From positions 1 through 5,002 of the forward strand of contig JASLGB010000118.1 in assembly GCA_030150315.1 (NCBI GenBank): 5,002 bases of DNA. The letters are read 5' to 3'. The stretch's first letter is position 1. Every line of letters starts with the position of its first letter. The notes below the pieces were generated by a model that saw only the letters and a list, made by a program, of their open reading frames with translations, did no database searches and was not told the DNA's origin. Shown piece by piece: positions 1 through 5,002 of the stretch. Origin of the DNA: Dokdonella sp. Its GTDB lineage: Bacteria; Pseudomonadota; Gammaproteobacteria; Xanthomonadales; Rhodanobacteraceae. Both the position numbers and the translations under genes were made by a program.

Positions 1-18
1 GCGCATCGCGCCGTCCGC

Positions 19-23
19 AGGAG
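19..23 (+). promoter_or_regulatory. Ribosome binding site of prpC
   Basis: AGGAG lies five bases before the ATG at 29, a strong Shine-Dalgarno match that fixes the prpC start. The 28 bases before the gene hold no promoter. Stop codons occur at 25-27 and 30-32 in the two other frames, so an upstream gene could end right at this start (for instance prpB in a prp operon). Too little sequence is present to tell. Confidence 0.8.
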
Positions 24-28
24 ATGAC

Positions 29-1186
29 ATGAGCGAATCGACCTCGACCCCCACGTTCAAGCCGAAGAAATCGGTAGCCCTGTCCGGCGTCGCCGCCGGC
101 AATACCGCGCTGTGCACGGTCGGCCGCAGCGGCAACGACCTGCACTATCGCGGCTCCGACATCCTCGATGTCGCCACGACCTGCGAGTTCGAGGAAATCG
201 CGCACCTGCTGGTGCACGGCACGCTGCCCATCCGCGCCGAACTGGCCGGCTACAGGGCCAAGCTGAAGGCGCTGCGCGGCATCCCGGCGTCGGTCAAGAC
301 GGTGTTGGAAAGCCTGCTGGCGTCGGCGCATCCGATGGACGTGATGCGGACCGGCGTGTCCGCACTCGGTTGCGCGCTGCCGGAGAAGGATGACCACAAC
401 CATCCCGGCGCGCGCGACATTGCCGACCGTCTGATGGCCTCGCTCGGCTCGATGCTGCTGTACTGGTACCACTACGCGGTGAACGGCAGGCGCATCGAGG
501 TGGAGACCGACGACGATTCGATCGGCGGCCATTTCCTGCACCTGCTGCATGGCGAGAAGCCGCGCGATTCGTGGGTGCGCGCGATGCACACCTCGCTGAT
601 CCTGTATGCCGAGCACGAGTTCAACGCCTCGACCTTCACCTGCCGTGTCATCGCCGGCACCGGCAGCGACATGTATTCGGCGATCGCCGGTGGCATCGGC
701 GCGCTGCGCGGTCCCAAGCACGGCGGTGCGAACGAAGTCGCGTTCGAGATCCAGAAGCGCTACGACACGCCGGACGAGGCCGAGGCCGACATCCGCGCGC
801 GCGTCGAACGCAAGGAAGTGGTGATCGGATTCGGCCATCCGGTGTACACGGTCAGCGATCCGCGCAACGAAGTGATCAAGACGGTCGCGCGCGAGCTTTC
901 CGCCGAACAGGGCAACATGAAGATGTACGACATCGCCGAGCGTCTCGAATCGACGATGTGGGAAATCAAGAAGATGTTCCCGAACCTGGACTGGTTCAGC
1001 GCCGTCAGCTACCACATGATGGGCGTGCCGACCGCGATGTTCACGCCGCTGTTCGTGATCTCGCGCACCTCCGGCTGGAGCGCGCACGTGATCGAGCAGC
1101 GCATCGACGTCAAGATCATCCGTCCGAGCGCAAACTACGTCGGCCCGGAAGACCTCGCCTTCGTGCCGATCGACCAGCGCAGCTGA
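29..1186 (+). CDS. prpC: 2-methylcitrate synthase (PrpC)
   Basis: This enzyme condenses propionyl-CoA with oxaloacetate to 2-methylcitrate, the entry step of the cytosolic methylcitrate cycle that removes propionate. The 385-residue protein is full length for PrpC and matches my memory of the E. coli/Salmonella protein almost end to end. The N-terminal block SGVAAGNTALCTVGRSGNDL (19-38) is typical of PrpC rather than GltA. Citrate-synthase-fold catalytic residues are visible: His231 in GPKHGGAN, His270 in GFGHPVY and Asp321 in NLDWFSA. YAEHEFNAS (193-201) and the C-terminal IIRPSANYVGPED are also conserved. The start is supported by AGGAG at 19-23. Downstream comes a hairpin terminator and then an opposing gene, so prpC is the last gene of its transcript. 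acnD or prpF do not follow; any partners must lie upstream, outside the window. Some PrpC enzymes also make citrate from acetyl-CoA, but the family assignment is secure. Confidence 0.97.
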   Translation: MSESTSTPTFKPKKSVALSGVAAGNTALCTVGRSGNDLHYRGSDILDVATTCEFEEIAHLLVHGTLPIRAELAGYRAKLKALRGIPASVKTVLESLLASAHPMDVMRTGVSALGCALPEKDDHNHPGARDIADRLMASLGSMLLYWYHYAVNGRRIEVETDDDSIGGHFLHLLHGEKPRDSWVRAMHTSLILYAEHEFNASTFTCRVIAGTGSDMYSAIAGGIGALRGPKHGGANEVAFEIQKRYDTPDEAEADIRARVERKEVVIGFGHPVYTVSDPRNEVIKTVARELSAEQGNMKMYDIAERLESTMWEIKKMFPNLDWFSAVSYHMMGVPTAMFTPLFVISRTSGWSAHVIEQRIDVKIIRPSANYVGPEDLAFVPIDQRS

Positions 1187-1206
1187 TTTCCCCGCTTCAG
1201 GTTCAC

Positions 1207-1245
1207 GAAAGAACGATGCCCGCGCACTGCGGGCATCGTTCTTTC
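1207..1245. terminator. Bidirectional hairpin terminator between prpC and the GST gene
   Basis: A perfect inverted repeat: the 17-base arm at 1207-1223 pairs fully with 1229-1245 around a 5-base loop (GCACT). The stem core is GC-rich (GATGCCCGC) and its outer end is A-rich on one side and T-rich on the other. A transcript from either direction therefore ends in GUUCUUU. It sits 20 bp after the prpC stop and 18 bp after the end of the convergent GST gene, the expected place for a shared terminator. There is no long separate U-tract beyond the stem, so terminator function is inferred from structure and position. Confidence 0.85.
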
Positions 1246-1263
1246 CGGTATGGCGCGGTGCGG

Positions 1264-1869
1264 TCAGGCCTTGGTGGCCAGCACCTTCTTCACCGCGGGA
1301 TCGGCGTCAATGCGCGCGAAGAAGCGCTCCAGATGATCCAGCCCGGAAAGGTCCACGCCGCTGCCCTTGGCCCAGCGCAGCACCACATACAGGTACGGGT
1401 CGGCGATCGAGCGGCCGCCGGCGATCCAGTCGCGGCCTTCCAGTTGCTGGTTGGCGCGCTCGAACAGGTCGCGCAGCGACTTGCGTGCATGCGTCTTGGT
1501 CTTTTCGATCACCGCCTCGTCTTCGAGATAGGCGGTCGAGCCGAACAGCGGCTTGAACGCCGGATGCACGTCGGCGTTGACGAAGGACAGCCAGCGGTTC
1601 ACCTCGGCGCGCCCCTTGGGCGTGCCGTCACCATCCAGCCCGGCGTCGGGATTCAGGTCGCACAGGTAATGCAGGATGGCCGCGTTCTGCGTCAGCACCC
1701 AGCCCCTGTCTTCCAGCACCGGAACCGCGCCGGCCGGGTTGAGTTTGCGGAACGCCGGCGATGCGCGGCCTTCGCGGGTGACGATCTCGACCTCGTAGGG
1801 CTTGCCGATCAACTCCAGCACGATGTGGTCGGCCACCGAGCAGGCGCCGGGCGAGGAATACAGTTTCAT
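1264..1869 (-). CDS. Beta-class glutathione S-transferase
   Basis: A 201-residue cytosolic glutathione S-transferase, the usual length for bacterial beta-class enzymes, which conjugate or bind glutathione in detoxification and redox defence. The N-terminus MKLYSSPGACSVADHIVLEL carries the class-defining Cys10 in PGACS. An N-terminal thioredoxin-like domain (about 1-78) includes the cis-proline loop GAVPVLED (47-54, Pro50). The all-helical C-terminal domain (about 85-201) has His102 in ADVHPAFKPLFG, matching the glutathione-contacting His106 of E. coli GstA, and the N-capping-box region GGRSIADPYLYVVLRWA. The glutathione gamma-glutamyl site reads TQN (60-62), where E. coli GstA has TEG. I chose the ATG at 1869 because the family begins MKLY and GGAG lies six bases upstream. 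In-frame alternatives at 1884 (GTG), 1881 and 1875 would only add up to five residues. It lies 57 bp after the dipeptidase gene on the same strand with no obvious promoter between. Substrate unknown. Confidence 0.93.
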   Translation of the reverse strand: MKLYSSPGACSVADHIVLELIGKPYEVEIVTREGRASPAFRKLNPAGAVPVLEDRGWVLTQNAAILHYLCDLNPDAGLDGDGTPKGRAEVNRWLSFVNADVHPAFKPLFGSTAYLEDEAVIEKTKTHARKSLRDLFERANQQLEGRDWIAGGRSIADPYLYVVLRWAKGSGVDLSGLDHLERFFARIDADPAVKKVLATKA

Positions 1870-1875
1870 GGGCAT

Positions 1876-1879
1876 CTCC
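1876..1879 (-). promoter_or_regulatory. Ribosome binding site of the GST gene
   Basis: On the minus strand GGAG precedes the ATG at 1869 by six bases. This decides between four clustered in-frame starts (GTG at 1884, ATGs at 1881, 1875 and 1869) in favour of 1869, which also gives the family-typical MKLY N-terminus. Confidence 0.7.
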
Positions 1880-1926
1880 ATCACGGGGGGATCAATGACA
1901 GAGGCTGGCGGCGCCGGGGCGCGGAT

Positions 1927-2688
1927 TCAAGGCGTGGCCTGGCTGGCGGGCGAGAGGTCCTCGAAACGCCGGTTGCCGATCGGGTACGAGCGCCAGTCGC
2001 GGAAATCGAAATGCCACCACTCGAACTCGTACACGTCGAAGCCCTCGGCCTCCATGTGGCGACGCAGGAGATCGCGGTTGGCGCGTTCCTGCGGCGTGCC
2101 GCCCGCATAGGTCGGGTAGGCGCGCTCGGAAAATTCGTCGTACAGGCTCGGCATCGGCAGCGGCGCGCCGGTGGCCAGGTCGATCAGGGTGAGATCGACC
2201 GCGCAGCCGCGGTTGTGGCGCGAACCCTTGGCCGGATCGCCGACGAAATGGTGCTGCGCCGGCGGTGTGGCGTCCCAGAACATTTTCGTCACGTACCAGG
2301 GCCGATAGCCGTCGTGGATCAGCAGGCCCAGTCCTTCGCGCGCGAGTGCGTGCTGCGCCCGCACCACGGCTTCGGCGGCCGGCCGTTGCAGGAAGGCGCG
2401 CGCCTGACTGTAGAGCGGCGCGCCGAGGAAGTTGTCGTTTCCGGCGTAGCGGATGTCCAGTCGCAGCGTCGGGTCGAGCGTGACCAGTTCGACCAGGTCG
2501 CTGGCGCGGAACTCGCCGCTTTCGTGCGGCGGCTCTGCGGCGAGGGCGATTGGCAGCAGCTCGGCCACCGGGCGCACCGGCTCGATGCGGAAAACAGCTG
2601 TTTTTTCGGCAGCCGGTTCGCGCGGCGGCGTGACGCCGGCACAGGCGGCGAGGCAGAGCAGGGCGAGCGAAAGGATCAGTCGGTGCAT
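1927..2688 (-). CDS. D-alanyl-D-alanine dipeptidase, VanX/DdpX family, predicted lipoprotein
   Basis: A 253-residue zinc D,D-dipeptidase (peptidase family M15D) that should hydrolyse D-Ala-D-Ala. The N-terminus MHRLILSLALLCLAACAG is a lipoprotein signal with lipobox LAAC and lipidated Cys16. Ala at +2 suggests the outer membrane, so the enzyme should face the periplasm. After a variable linker (about 17-70) comes the catalytic domain. It shows DIRYAGNDNF (78-87), DGYRP with Arg129 (VanX Arg71), SRHNRGCAVD with zinc ligands His158 and Asp165, and EWWH with catalytic Glu223 and zinc ligand His226. All key residues are intact. VanX and E. coli DdpX are about 200 residues, so the extra length is the signal and linker. 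I chose the ATG at 2688 because an earlier ATG at 2718 overlaps the candidate -10 box and would put ten polar residues before the signal. The gene diverges from folC and probably leads an operon with the GST gene. Likely roles are cell-wall dipeptide recycling or use as nutrient. No vanH/vanA-type genes are adjacent, so vancomycin resistance is not indicated. Confidence 0.92.
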   Translation of the reverse strand: MHRLILSLALLCLAACAGVTPPREPAAEKTAVFRIEPVRPVAELLPIALAAEPPHESGEFRASDLVELVTLDPTLRLDIRYAGNDNFLGAPLYSQARAFLQRPAAEAVVRAQHALAREGLGLLIHDGYRPWYVTKMFWDATPPAQHHFVGDPAKGSRHNRGCAVDLTLIDLATGAPLPMPSLYDEFSERAYPTYAGGTPQERANRDLLRRHMEAEGFDVYEFEWWHFDFRDWRSYPIGNRRFEDLSPASQATP

Positions 2689-2713
2689 GGCGGTCTCGCG
2701 GCAAGATCCGCCG

Positions 2714-2719
2714 ATCATA
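2714..2719 (-). promoter_or_regulatory. Candidate -10 box for the dipeptidase-GST operon
   Basis: On the minus strand this reads TATGAT, five of six matches to the sigma-70 -10 consensus, in otherwise GC-rich DNA. A start of transcription about seven bases on would leave a leader of roughly 19 bases before the ATG at 2688. No good -35 hexamer is present 16-18 bases upstream, so the promoter is weak, activator-dependent or wrongly called. Confidence 0.4.
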
Positions 2720-2734
2720 GCGGTCGTTGCGAAA

Positions 2735-2758
2735 GCGATGGCCAGTGCGCACCATCGC
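2735..2758. repeat. Short inverted repeat in the dipeptidase-folC divergent region
   Basis: GCGATGG (2735-2741) and its exact complement CCATCGC (2752-2758) flank a 10-base centre that contains the palindrome TGCGCA. It lies between the two divergent starts, upstream of folC and just upstream of the dipeptidase -10 candidate. It could be an operator or a leader hairpin, but 7-bp arms can arise by chance in DNA this GC-rich. Confidence 0.3.
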
Positions 2759-2783
2759 CGTCCCGAATGGCCTCAGGTCGATC

Positions 2784-4127
2784 ATGAGCGAAGCAGTTCC
2801 CCGCACGCTGGACGAGTGGCTCGCGCACCAGTTGCGCACGCACCCGCAGGACATCGCGCTCGGTCTCGAGCGAGTGAGCGAGGTGTGGCGGCGACTGGGT
2901 GCGCCGCCGCCGGCACCGCTGGTCATCACGGTCGGCGGCACCAATGGCAAGGGGTCGACCGTGGCCTTGCTCGAAGCCATGTTGCAAGCCGATGGCCGCC
3001 GCGTCGGCACGTTCACCTCGCCGCATCTGCTGCGGTACAACGAACGCGTGCGCGTGGCCGGATTCGATGCCGACGACAGCGTCCTGATCGATGCGTTCGA
3101 GCGCATCGAGGCCGCGCGCACGGAGGGCCGTGGCGAGCCGGTGCCGCTGACCTACTTCGAGTACGGCGCGCTCGCGGCGCTGTGGATCTTTGCGCACGCC
3201 GGGCTGGATGTCGCGGTGCTGGAAGTCGGGCTTGGCGGCCGGCTCGATGCAGTCAACCTGATCGATGCCGATGCCGCCGTGGTGACCACGATCGATCTCG
3301 ATCATCAGGACTGGCTCGGCAGCGACCGCGACAGCATCGGCCGCGAGAAGGCCGGCATTTTCCGTCCGCGGCGCCCGGCCATCGTGGGCGATCCCGACGC
3401 GCCGGCCGGCTTGCTGGAAGCGGCGCGCGCGATCGGCGCCGATCTTTGCCTGGCCGGGCGGGACTTCCACTTCGAGCGCACGTCGCAGGGCTGGCGCTGG
3501 CGTGCCGCCGACACCACGCTCGAGCTGCCGCCGCCGCGATTGGCCGCGCCCGTGCAGTACGCCAATGCCGCGGCGGCGATCGCCACCTTGCACGCCTTGC
3601 GCGCCCGTCTGGGATGGAACCCGCAAGCCATTGCGCAAGGCGTGGCGCAGGCGCGCGCCGGCGCCCGCCTGCAGCGCTTCGCCGGGCCGCCCGAGATCGT
3701 CGTCGATGTCGGCCACAACCCGCAGGCGGCGCGCGCACTGGCCGAGTGGCTGCGCACCGACCCGATGACGGGACGCACGCTGGCCGTGTTCGGGGCGCTC
3801 GGCGACAAGGACGTGCGCGGCGTGGTGGCGGCGTTGGCCGACGGCATCGACGAGTGGCTGCTGGCAGGGCTCGATCGCGACTCCCCGCGCGGCCTCGACG
3901 CGGCGCGCCTGCACTCGCTTCTCGGCGACGCCCTGGCGACGAACGTGCGATGCAGCGAGTACGCCGACATCGAAAGCGCGATGGCGGCCGCCTGCGCGCA
4001 GGCGCGAAGCGGTGATCGCGTGCTGGTGTTCGGCTCGTTTTTCGCGGCTGCGGCTGCGCTGCGTTTCGCCGCTCGACGGATCGCACGCTCGACGGATGAG
4101 CAAAATTGCGGGCGGAACGACGATTGA
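2784..4127 (+). CDS. folC: Bifunctional dihydrofolate synthase / folylpolyglutamate synthase (FolC)
   Basis: This cytosolic Mur-ligase-family enzyme adds L-glutamate to dihydropteroate to make dihydrofolate, then lengthens the polyglutamate tail of reduced folates, using ATP. The 447-residue protein aligns throughout with E. coli FolC as I recall it. Visible motifs in order are GLERVSEVWRRLG (27-39, dihydropteroate-binding region), P-loop TNGKGST (53-59), TSPHL (78-82), TYFEYG (123-128), EVGLGGRLDAVN (147-158), DLDHQDWLG (171-179), IGREKAGIF (185-193) with the carbamylated lysine as Lys189, DVGHNP (308-313), FGALGDKD (336-343) and FGSFF (416-420). The close match to the gammaproteobacterial type supports the bifunctional form. 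I chose the ATG at 2784 because MSEAVPRTLDEWL fits the family N-terminus and AGG lies six bases upstream. An in-frame opening at 2727 would add 19 residues unlike the family. accD, its common upstream neighbour, is absent; a dedD-like gene follows 81 bp downstream. Confidence 0.96.
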   Translation: MSEAVPRTLDEWLAHQLRTHPQDIALGLERVSEVWRRLGAPPPAPLVITVGGTNGKGSTVALLEAMLQADGRRVGTFTSPHLLRYNERVRVAGFDADDSVLIDAFERIEAARTEGRGEPVPLTYFEYGALAALWIFAHAGLDVAVLEVGLGGRLDAVNLIDADAAVVTTIDLDHQDWLGSDRDSIGREKAGIFRPRRPAIVGDPDAPAGLLEAARAIGADLCLAGRDFHFERTSQGWRWRAADTTLELPPPRLAAPVQYANAAAAIATLHALRARLGWNPQAIAQGVAQARAGARLQRFAGPPEIVVDVGHNPQAARALAEWLRTDPMTGRTLAVFGALGDKDVRGVVAALADGIDEWLLAGLDRDSPRGLDAARLHSLLGDALATNVRCSEYADIESAMAAACAQARSGDRVLVFGSFFAAAAALRFAARRIARSTDEQNCGRNDD

Positions 4128-4140
4128 TGGGCGATTGATG
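4121..4140 (+). repeat. Tandem 9-bp direct repeat at the folC stop
   Basis: CGATTGATG occurs at 4121-4129 and again at 4132-4140, separated by two bases. The first copy contains the folC stop TGA (4125-4127). It is most likely a small duplication with no function. Confidence 0.5.
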
Positions 4141-4173
4141 AACGATGGAAGTCCGATACCGCGTCGCCGCGCG

Positions 4174-4179
4174 TATAAT
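4174..4179 (+). promoter_or_regulatory. Candidate -10 box of a dedD promoter
   Basis: A perfect TATAAT stands in a very GC-rich 81-bp gap between folC and the dedD-like gene, 46 bases after the folC stop. Transcription would start near 4186 and give a leader of about 23 bases. The hexamers at 16-18 base spacing upstream (for example GTCCGA at 4151) do not resemble TTGACA, and there is no TGn extension. The perfect -10 is the only support. If real, it lets the SPOR gene and its downstream partners be expressed apart from folC. Confidence 0.5.
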
Positions 4180-4208
4180 CGGCGCGTTTCCCGCGCTTCG
4201 GATGATCG

Positions 4209-5002
4209 ATGGATTTGTCCCTGAAACAGCGCCTGCTTGGCGCCGCCGTGCTGATCGCGCTGGCCGTGATCTTCGTGCCGATGTTCATTTCCGGCTCCGG
4301 CCCGGGCAAGGGCGAGGAAATGCAGACCTCGGGACTGGCGATTCCGCCGGCACCCGATCGCGAATTCCAGAGCCGCGTGCTGCCGGTCGATCCGACGCCC
4401 ACGCCGACGATTCCGCCGCCGGACGACAGCCGTATCGCGACCGTCGATACCGCGACGGCGCCCAAGCCGGAGCCGCTGCCGCAGCCGACGATCGTCGAGC
4501 CGGCGGCCACCAAATCTCCCGCCGCGACGACGCCCGGCCCGACCGCCAAGCCGGCGGCGCCGGTCGCGGAAGCGCCCAAGCTGGTGCCGGGTCAGGCTGC
4601 CAACGGCCGCTTCTTCGTACATCTTGGCGTGTATACCGCGACAAAGAATGCGCAGGACCTGGTCGCCAGCCTGAAGAAGGACGGTTTCCCGGCGTTCGAC
4701 GAGGCCAGCCAGTACCAGGGCAAGCCGGCGTCGCGTGTGCGCGTCGGGCCGTTTTCCGATCGAGCCGCGGCCGAGGCCGCGCGGCTGCGCATCAAGCAGG
4801 CGCGTCCTGCCGTTCCCGGCAGCGTGGTGCAGCTTGCCGCCGATGCGCCGGCTGCAGCGCCAGCCGCGTCCGCCGCTGCAGCGCCCGCGCCGGCGGCGTT
4901 GCCGAAGAACAAGGCCGGCAGTTTCGTGGTGCAGCTGGGCGCGCTGAAGACGGTCGATGACGCCAACAAGATGCGGGACCGCGTCAAGAACGCCGGTTTC
5001 CC
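4209..5002 (+). CDS. dedD: DedD-type SPOR-domain protein with two SPOR domains, 3' end missing
   Basis: A bitopic inner-membrane protein of the DedD family; SPOR domains bind glycan strands lacking stem peptides at the division septum, so a role in cell division is expected. The frame stays open for 264 residues to the window edge. A short cytoplasmic N-terminus (MDLSLKQRL) precedes one membrane helix (about 10-27, GAAVLIALAVIFVPMFI). A periplasmic Pro/Ala/Thr-rich linker follows (about 45-130). The first SPOR domain (about 134-209) starts GRFFVHLGVYTATKNAQDLV and ends SRVRVGPFSDRAAAEAARLR...VVQL. An Ala/Pro linker (210-236) leads to a second SPOR domain from 237, GSFVVQLGALKTVDDANKMR, cut at GF264. 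The second domain and the N-terminus resemble E. coli DedD most, so the first SPOR looks like the extra one. The start has only a weak GGA six bases upstream. Position after folC supports the name; cvpA and purF would be expected next. Confidence 0.9.
   Translation, partial: MDLSLKQRLLGAAVLIALAVIFVPMFISGSGPGKGEEMQTSGLAIPPAPDREFQSRVLPVDPTPTPTIPPPDDSRIATVDTATAPKPEPLPQPTIVEPAATKSPAATTPGPTAKPAAPVAEAPKLVPGQAANGRFFVHLGVYTATKNAQDLVASLKKDGFPAFDEASQYQGKPASRVRVGPFSDRAAAEAARLRIKQARPAVPGSVVQLAADAPAAAPAASAAAAPAPAALPKNKAGSFVVQLGALKTVDDANKMRDRVKNAGF

Noticed and set aside
1927..2688. Vancomycin resistance determinant, because the protein is VanX-like.
   Set aside because: No VanH dehydrogenase, VanA-type ligase or VanRS regulators are present in the window, the protein appears exported, and such dipeptidases are common in Gram-negative bacteria.
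2689..2718. Upstream ATG at 2718 as the dipeptidase start.
   Set aside because: It would place ten residues (MIGGSCRETA) before a signal peptide that starts cleanly at MHRLIL, and the codon lies within the candidate -10 box.
2727..2783. In-frame N-terminal extension of FolC from 2727.
   Set aside because: The 19 added residues do not resemble FolC N-termini, and the ATG at 2784 has a spaced AGG and a family-like beginning.
571..2787. A very long open frame on the plus strand crossing prpC, the terminator, and both minus-strand genes.
   Set aside because: It overlaps three well-identified genes in wrong frames, encodes low-complexity Arg/Ala-rich sequence with no recognisable domain, and crosses the terminator hairpin. 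GC-rich codon bias removes stop codons in shadow frames.
2715..4622. Long minus-strand open frames opposite folC and dedD (including 3305-4579).
   Set aside because: Arg-rich translations without domains, fully antisense to two confidently assigned genes; typical of high-GC coding DNA.
4809..4915. Ala/Pro-coding GC-rich stretch with repeated CTGCAGCGCC-like segments, considered as a repeat array.
   Set aside because: It is in frame within the dedD-like gene and encodes the flexible linker between SPOR domains; no regular unit is maintained.
1..5002. Mobile element, CRISPR, tRNA, riboswitch or defence genes.
   Set aside because: No long terminal repeats, spaced repeat array, clover-leaf sequence, transposase or recombinase motif, or recognised defence domain was seen. 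The gaps are all under 100 bases and are described above.

Overview
The window is ordinary chromosomal DNA from a high-GC proteobacterium. Codon third positions are overwhelmingly G or C, and genes fill nearly all of it. The folC-dedD gene order and the protein sequences point to a gammaproteobacterium, most likely Xanthomonadales (Rhodanobacteraceae or Lysobacteraceae). That placement is inference from memory, not a search. I saw no insertion sequence, integrase, tRNA, rRNA, CRISPR array or phage gene.

Layout. (1) 29-1186 (+): a complete prpC, 2-methylcitrate synthase of propionate catabolism, with an AGGAG ribosome binding site. (2) 1187-1263: a short convergent gap holding a perfect 17-bp hairpin that probably terminates transcription from both sides. 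(3) 1264-1869 (-): a beta-class glutathione S-transferase. (4) 1927-2688 (-): a D-alanyl-D-alanine dipeptidase of the VanX/DdpX family with a lipoprotein signal. The two minus-strand genes are 57 bp apart with no visible promoter between them and probably share a transcript (dipeptidase first). (5) 2689-2783: a divergent intergenic region with a candidate -10 box for the dipeptidase and a small inverted repeat. (6) 2784-4127 (+): folC, bifunctional dihydrofolate/folylpolyglutamate synthase. (7) 4128-4208: a gap with a perfect TATAAT. (8) 4209 to the window end (+): a DedD-type SPOR-domain protein, cut by the window edge.

How they relate. The genes form three functional blocks rather than one pathway: the 3' end of a propionate (methylcitrate) locus, a cell-envelope/detoxification pair, and the start of the widely conserved folC-dedD block. 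In many gammaproteobacteria that block continues into cvpA-purF and is preceded by accD. Here accD is not directly upstream of folC; the divergent dipeptidase is.

I found no convincing new biological system. The points most worth a second look are the two SPOR domains in the DedD-like protein, the lipoprotein form of the VanX-family dipeptidase, the near-ideal shared terminator, and the internal promoter between folC and dedD.
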